DNA of 7,714 bases from SIG223 sp964442785. GTDB taxonomy: Bacteria > Bacillota_I > Bacilli_A > RFN20 > DUOF01. Where the stretch lies: contig CAYTZW010000042.1 of the NCBI GenBank assembly GCA_964442785.1, positions 1-7,714 on the forward strand. The letters are read 5' to 3'. The translations under genes and the position numbers were made by a program. Of this stretch, positions 6,293-7,714 are shown in pieces (within the stretch, counting starts at the first letter, position 1; each line of letters opens with the position of its first letter). The notes beneath the pieces were generated by a model. The model saw only the letters and a list, made by a program, of their open reading frames with translations. It ran no database searches and was not told where the DNA came from.

Positions 6293-7210
6293 ATGGATTT
6301 AATTAAGAAGACTGTAAGATTATATCAAAAAGATTTTGTTGGTGTCTTATCAATAGCATTAGTATGGTGTTCTATTTTGTTTTTATGTATTGCCTTAGGA
6401 CAAATGATAGGTCTTACCCCTTTGTTTTATATCTTTATGGTTATTCCTGCTACAATCTCTTTAAGGTTTGTCTATTTTACCTATACAATGGGGAAACCTA
6501 TTAACTATAACTCCTTTAAAATTGGGTTTGTAACCTTCACAAGTAGTATTAAGTTATATTTTAGAATGATAAAAGAAGGTCTTATAGCTTCACTAGTAGC
6601 CTTATTATCAGGAACTCTAGCGATAAGTTTAGGAATAACTTTAATAAACAAACAAGAATATGAAATAATCCAAGAATTAGCAAAAGACAATAAATTAAAT
6701 TCCTTAGAACAAATATCAGATTTAATTCCTTGGGTAAAATACGCAATGATAGTTTTATTTATTGTTTGTATAATTATTTATTTCTTATTCAAATTTAGAT
6801 ATAACTTCTTACCTTATATTGCTTTTCAATCTCCTATTGATGCAAAAAGTGCTAAAAATATGGGAGAAATGATGGTAAAGAAAACATACATAAAATATGT
6901 ATTAATCAATAGTACCGTTTTAATATTCTTAGTTATTCTAGGTTTTGCAGGATATGGAACTTATAAAGTTTTATTAGCAAATGACCTTTTCACAAAAGAA
7001 GCTTGTACTTTATTAGGAATAGGAGTTTCTTGTATCTTGTATGCTCCTATACTAGCTTTCTATGGATTAATGAACTCTATCTTCTATAACATAAGCAGTA
7101 TACCTTTCCAAACACAAATAAATAAAGCTTTAGATAAACTATTAAAAGAATTAAGAAGTTTAGAAGAAAGTAATATTTCAAAAGATGACACAAACGATGA
7201 AAAAAAATAA
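6293..7210 (+). CDS. six-helix integral membrane protein of unknown function
   Basis: I do not recognise a family and assign no function. The 305 residues show six hydrophobic segments at about 16-36, 42-64, 96-118, 149-167, 201-224 and 236-266. Charge distribution predicts both ends in the cytoplasm. The N-terminus and the loops 65-95 and 168-200 are lysine/arginine-rich (inside), while loop 119-148 is acidic (outside). The two inside loops are similar in size and each precedes a long helix, which may reflect an old internal duplication. The C-terminal tail (about 272-305) is a charged amphipathic helix followed by an acidic, lysine-ended stretch. There are no conserved catalytic motifs, ATP-binding loop or signal peptidase site that I can see. 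It has its own control region and no partner gene; the next feature is a tRNA gene. No terminator follows directly, so its transcript may end at the terminator behind the tRNA. Membrane location is confident, role unknown. Confidence 0.88.
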   Translation: MDLIKKTVRLYQKDFVGVLSIALVWCSILFLCIALGQMIGLTPLFYIFMVIPATISLRFVYFTYTMGKPINYNSFKIGFVTFTSSIKLYFRMIKEGLIASLVALLSGTLAISLGITLINKQEYEIIQELAKDNKLNSLEQISDLIPWVKYAMIVLFIVCIIIYFLFKFRYNFLPYIAFQSPIDAKSAKNMGEMMVKKTYIKYVLINSTVLIFLVILGFAGYGTYKVLLANDLFTKEACTLLGIGVSCILYAPILAFYGLMNSIFYNISSIPFQTQINKALDKLLKELRSLEESNISKDDTNDEKK

Positions 7211-7247
7211 TTAACGTAGTGAAATAAAAGAAAAAAATAGTTAGTAC

Positions 7248-7276
7248 TTGTTAAAAAAAAAAATATATGTTATTAT
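7248..7276 (+). promoter_or_regulatory. promoter for the tRNA-Ser gene
   Basis: TTGTTA (7248-7253), a 17-base spacer containing a run of A residues (7253-7263), and TATTAT (7271-7276) form a reasonable vegetative promoter. The start would be near 7283, giving a 5' leader of about 16 bases before the mature tRNA at 7299. Confidence 0.55.
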
Positions 7277-7298
7277 AAACGAGCAGCAAGCAAGTACT

Positions 7299-7389
7299 GG
7301 AGTAGTACTCAAGTTGGTGAAGAGGTATCCCTGCTAAGGATATAGACTGGGTAACTGGTGCAAGGGTTCGAGTCCCTTCTACTCCGCCA
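7299..7389 (+). tRNA. tRNA-Ser (anticodon GCU)
   Basis: The cloverleaf folds by eye. The seven-base acceptor stem is GGAGTAG (7299-7305) with CTACTCC (7379-7385), with discriminator G at 7386 and an encoded CCA at 7387-7389. The D arm has stem CTC/GAG and loop AAGTTGGTGAA. The anticodon arm has stem TATCC/GGATA around loop CTGCTAA, placing GCT at 7333-7335. A long variable arm of class II type follows (stem ACTGG/CTGGT with two G-U pairs and loop GTAA). The T arm is AAGGG/CCCTT around TTCGAGT. The long variable arm together with the GCU anticodon identifies a serine tRNA reading AGC and AGU. It stands alone between its own promoter and terminator. Confidence 0.97.
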
Positions 7390-7399
7390 TTATGATAAT

Positions 7400-7425
7400 A
7401 AGCCCTTATTTATAAGGGTTTTTTT
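7400..7425 (+). terminator. intrinsic terminator after the tRNA-Ser gene
   Basis: AAGCCCTTA (7400-7408) pairs with TAAGGGTTT (7413-7421), with one G-U pair, around a TTTA loop. The 3' arm runs into seven T residues (7419-7425). It lies 10 bases after the tRNA 3' end and probably also ends read-through from the membrane-protein gene. Confidence 0.85.
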
Positions 7426-7452
7426 AATGATTAATTATTTTAAAGGGAATAT

Positions 7453-7481
7453 TTCAGGAACATTAAAAATGCCATTATAAT
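7453..7481 (+). promoter_or_regulatory. weak candidate promoter in the gene-free right end
   Basis: A perfect TATAAT (7476-7481) has TTCAGG (7453-7458) at 17 bases, a poor -35. It follows the tRNA terminator and precedes another terminator about 70 bases on, with no reading frame between, so it is listed as a possible start of a short RNA. Confidence 0.25.
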
Positions 7482-7487
7482 AAGAAA

Positions 7488-7587
7488 ATTCTTAAGAAAT
7501 AGGCTACTTAAATATGTTAGTTAGAATTGTTATCTAACCATATTATATAATAAGATAAGTTAAAAAAATCAATACTTATCTTTTTTT
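7488..7587 (+). ncRNA. possible short RNA of about 100 nucleotides
   Basis: No open frame of useful length exists between the tRNA terminator and the next terminator, yet the second terminator needs a transcript to act on. A transcript from the candidate promoter would hold a stem GTTAGA/TCTAAC with a seven-base loop (7520-7538), possibly extended by TATG/CATA, then the terminator hairpin. I match it to no known RNA family. Alternatives are a backstop terminator or decayed sequence. Confidence 0.22.
7552..7587 (+). terminator. rightward intrinsic terminator
   Basis: AAGATAAGT (7552-7560) pairs perfectly with ACTTATCTT (7574-7582) around a 13-base A-rich loop, and seven T residues run 7581-7587. 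The stem has few GC pairs, in line with the rest of the window. The T run is on the plus-strand side only, so it acts on rightward transcripts. Confidence 0.6.
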
Positions 7588-7664
7588 GTCATTATATAAA
7601 AAAACATCACTTATGGACAAAATTTTCAATTAAAATAAGTTGGCGGATAACCAAATTTTAAAAA

Positions 7665-7695
7665 TTGACTTCTTATATATATATATATATATAAT
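7665..7695 (+). promoter_or_regulatory. strong promoter for a gene just beyond the right edge
   Basis: TTGACT at 7665-7670 is one base from the perfect -35. It is followed by TATAAT at 7690-7695 (19-base spacer) or TATATA at 7688-7693 (17-base spacer), both part of or adjoining a TA repeat. The Shine-Dalgarno sequence at the window end lies where the leader of the next gene should be. Confidence 0.6.
7674..7693. repeat. (TA)10 dinucleotide repeat in promoter spacer
   Basis: Ten uninterrupted TA units fill most of the space between the -35 (7665-7670) and the TATAAT (7690-7695), and supply the first part of that -10. Slippage by one unit would change the -35 to TATAAT distance by two bases. 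Confidence 0.95.
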
Positions 7696-7707
7696 GGAAG
7701 ATAAGAT

Positions 7708-7714
7708 AAGGAGA
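7708..7714 (+). promoter_or_regulatory. ribosome binding site of the next gene
   Basis: AAGGAGA ends the window. With the promoter upstream it predicts a plus-strand start codon within about ten bases beyond the edge. The gene itself is not visible. Confidence 0.6.

Noticed and set aside
7591..7620. Leftward promoter (TTGTCC, 18 bases, TATAAT on the minus strand)
   Set aside because: Acceptable spacing, but it would drive into a gene-free stretch and there is no leftward gene or terminator; likely chance in AT-rich DNA.
1..7714. Insertion sequences, CRISPR arrays, prophage or defence genes
   Set aside because: No transposase, integrase, spaced direct repeats or defence domains are present on either strand; the genes are housekeeping or unassigned single genes.

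Overview
The window is AT-rich bacterial DNA of the kind found in anaerobic, low-GC Bacillota (Firmicutes), including the deep-branching Bacilli and Mollicutes-like gut lineages. The evidence is strong GGAGG-type ribosome binding sites, AGA-dominated arginine codons, a class III (oxygen-sensitive) ribonucleotide reductase, and a formate-tetrahydrofolate ligase of Firmicutes type. TGA ends nrdG exactly where that family normally ends, and tryptophan is TGG, so the standard bacterial code (11) fits better than the Mycoplasma code. The genus cannot be named from sequence reading alone.

Layout. (1) 5-1015, minus: gpsA (glycerol-3-phosphate dehydrogenase), reading out towards the left edge. (2) 1016-1118: a compact divergent promoter region in which the gpsA and rightward -35 elements overlap. 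(3) 1119-1421, plus: a 100-residue protein of unknown function with one hydrophobic segment, followed after 50 bp by fhs (1472-3124, plus). (4) 3128-3161: a stem-loop between convergent fhs and nrdG that probably terminates both and overlaps the last codons of nrdG. (5) 3143-5955, minus: nrdD-nrdG, an operon with a 1-base stop/start overlap. (6) 5956-6292: a 337-bp divergent control region holding a good nrdD promoter, long A/T tracts and a striking near-perfect 32-bp dyad. (7) 6293-7210, plus: a six-helix membrane protein of unknown function. (8) 7299-7389, plus: tRNA-Ser(GCU) with encoded CCA, its own promoter and terminator. (9) 7426-7714: no protein gene; a possible short RNA ending in a terminator, then a promoter containing a (TA)10 repeat and a Shine-Dalgarno sequence for a gene starting just past the right edge.

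How the genes fit together. gpsA supplies sn-glycerol-3-phosphate for phospholipids. fhs charges formate onto tetrahydrofolate for one-carbon metabolism. NrdD makes deoxyribonucleotides anaerobically after NrdG installs its glycyl radical, and NrdD of this type draws its reducing power from formate. The fhs and nrdDG units therefore share formate as a substrate, although they are convergent and separately transcribed. These are ordinary housekeeping functions. I see no defence system, mobile element, CRISPR array or clearly new multi-gene system. The most interesting signals are regulatory: the dyad at 6206-6237, the (TA)10 promoter at the right edge, the overlapping promoters upstream of gpsA, and two unusual details in NrdD (an Asp in place of the first zinc-site Cys, and a CX3C tail).
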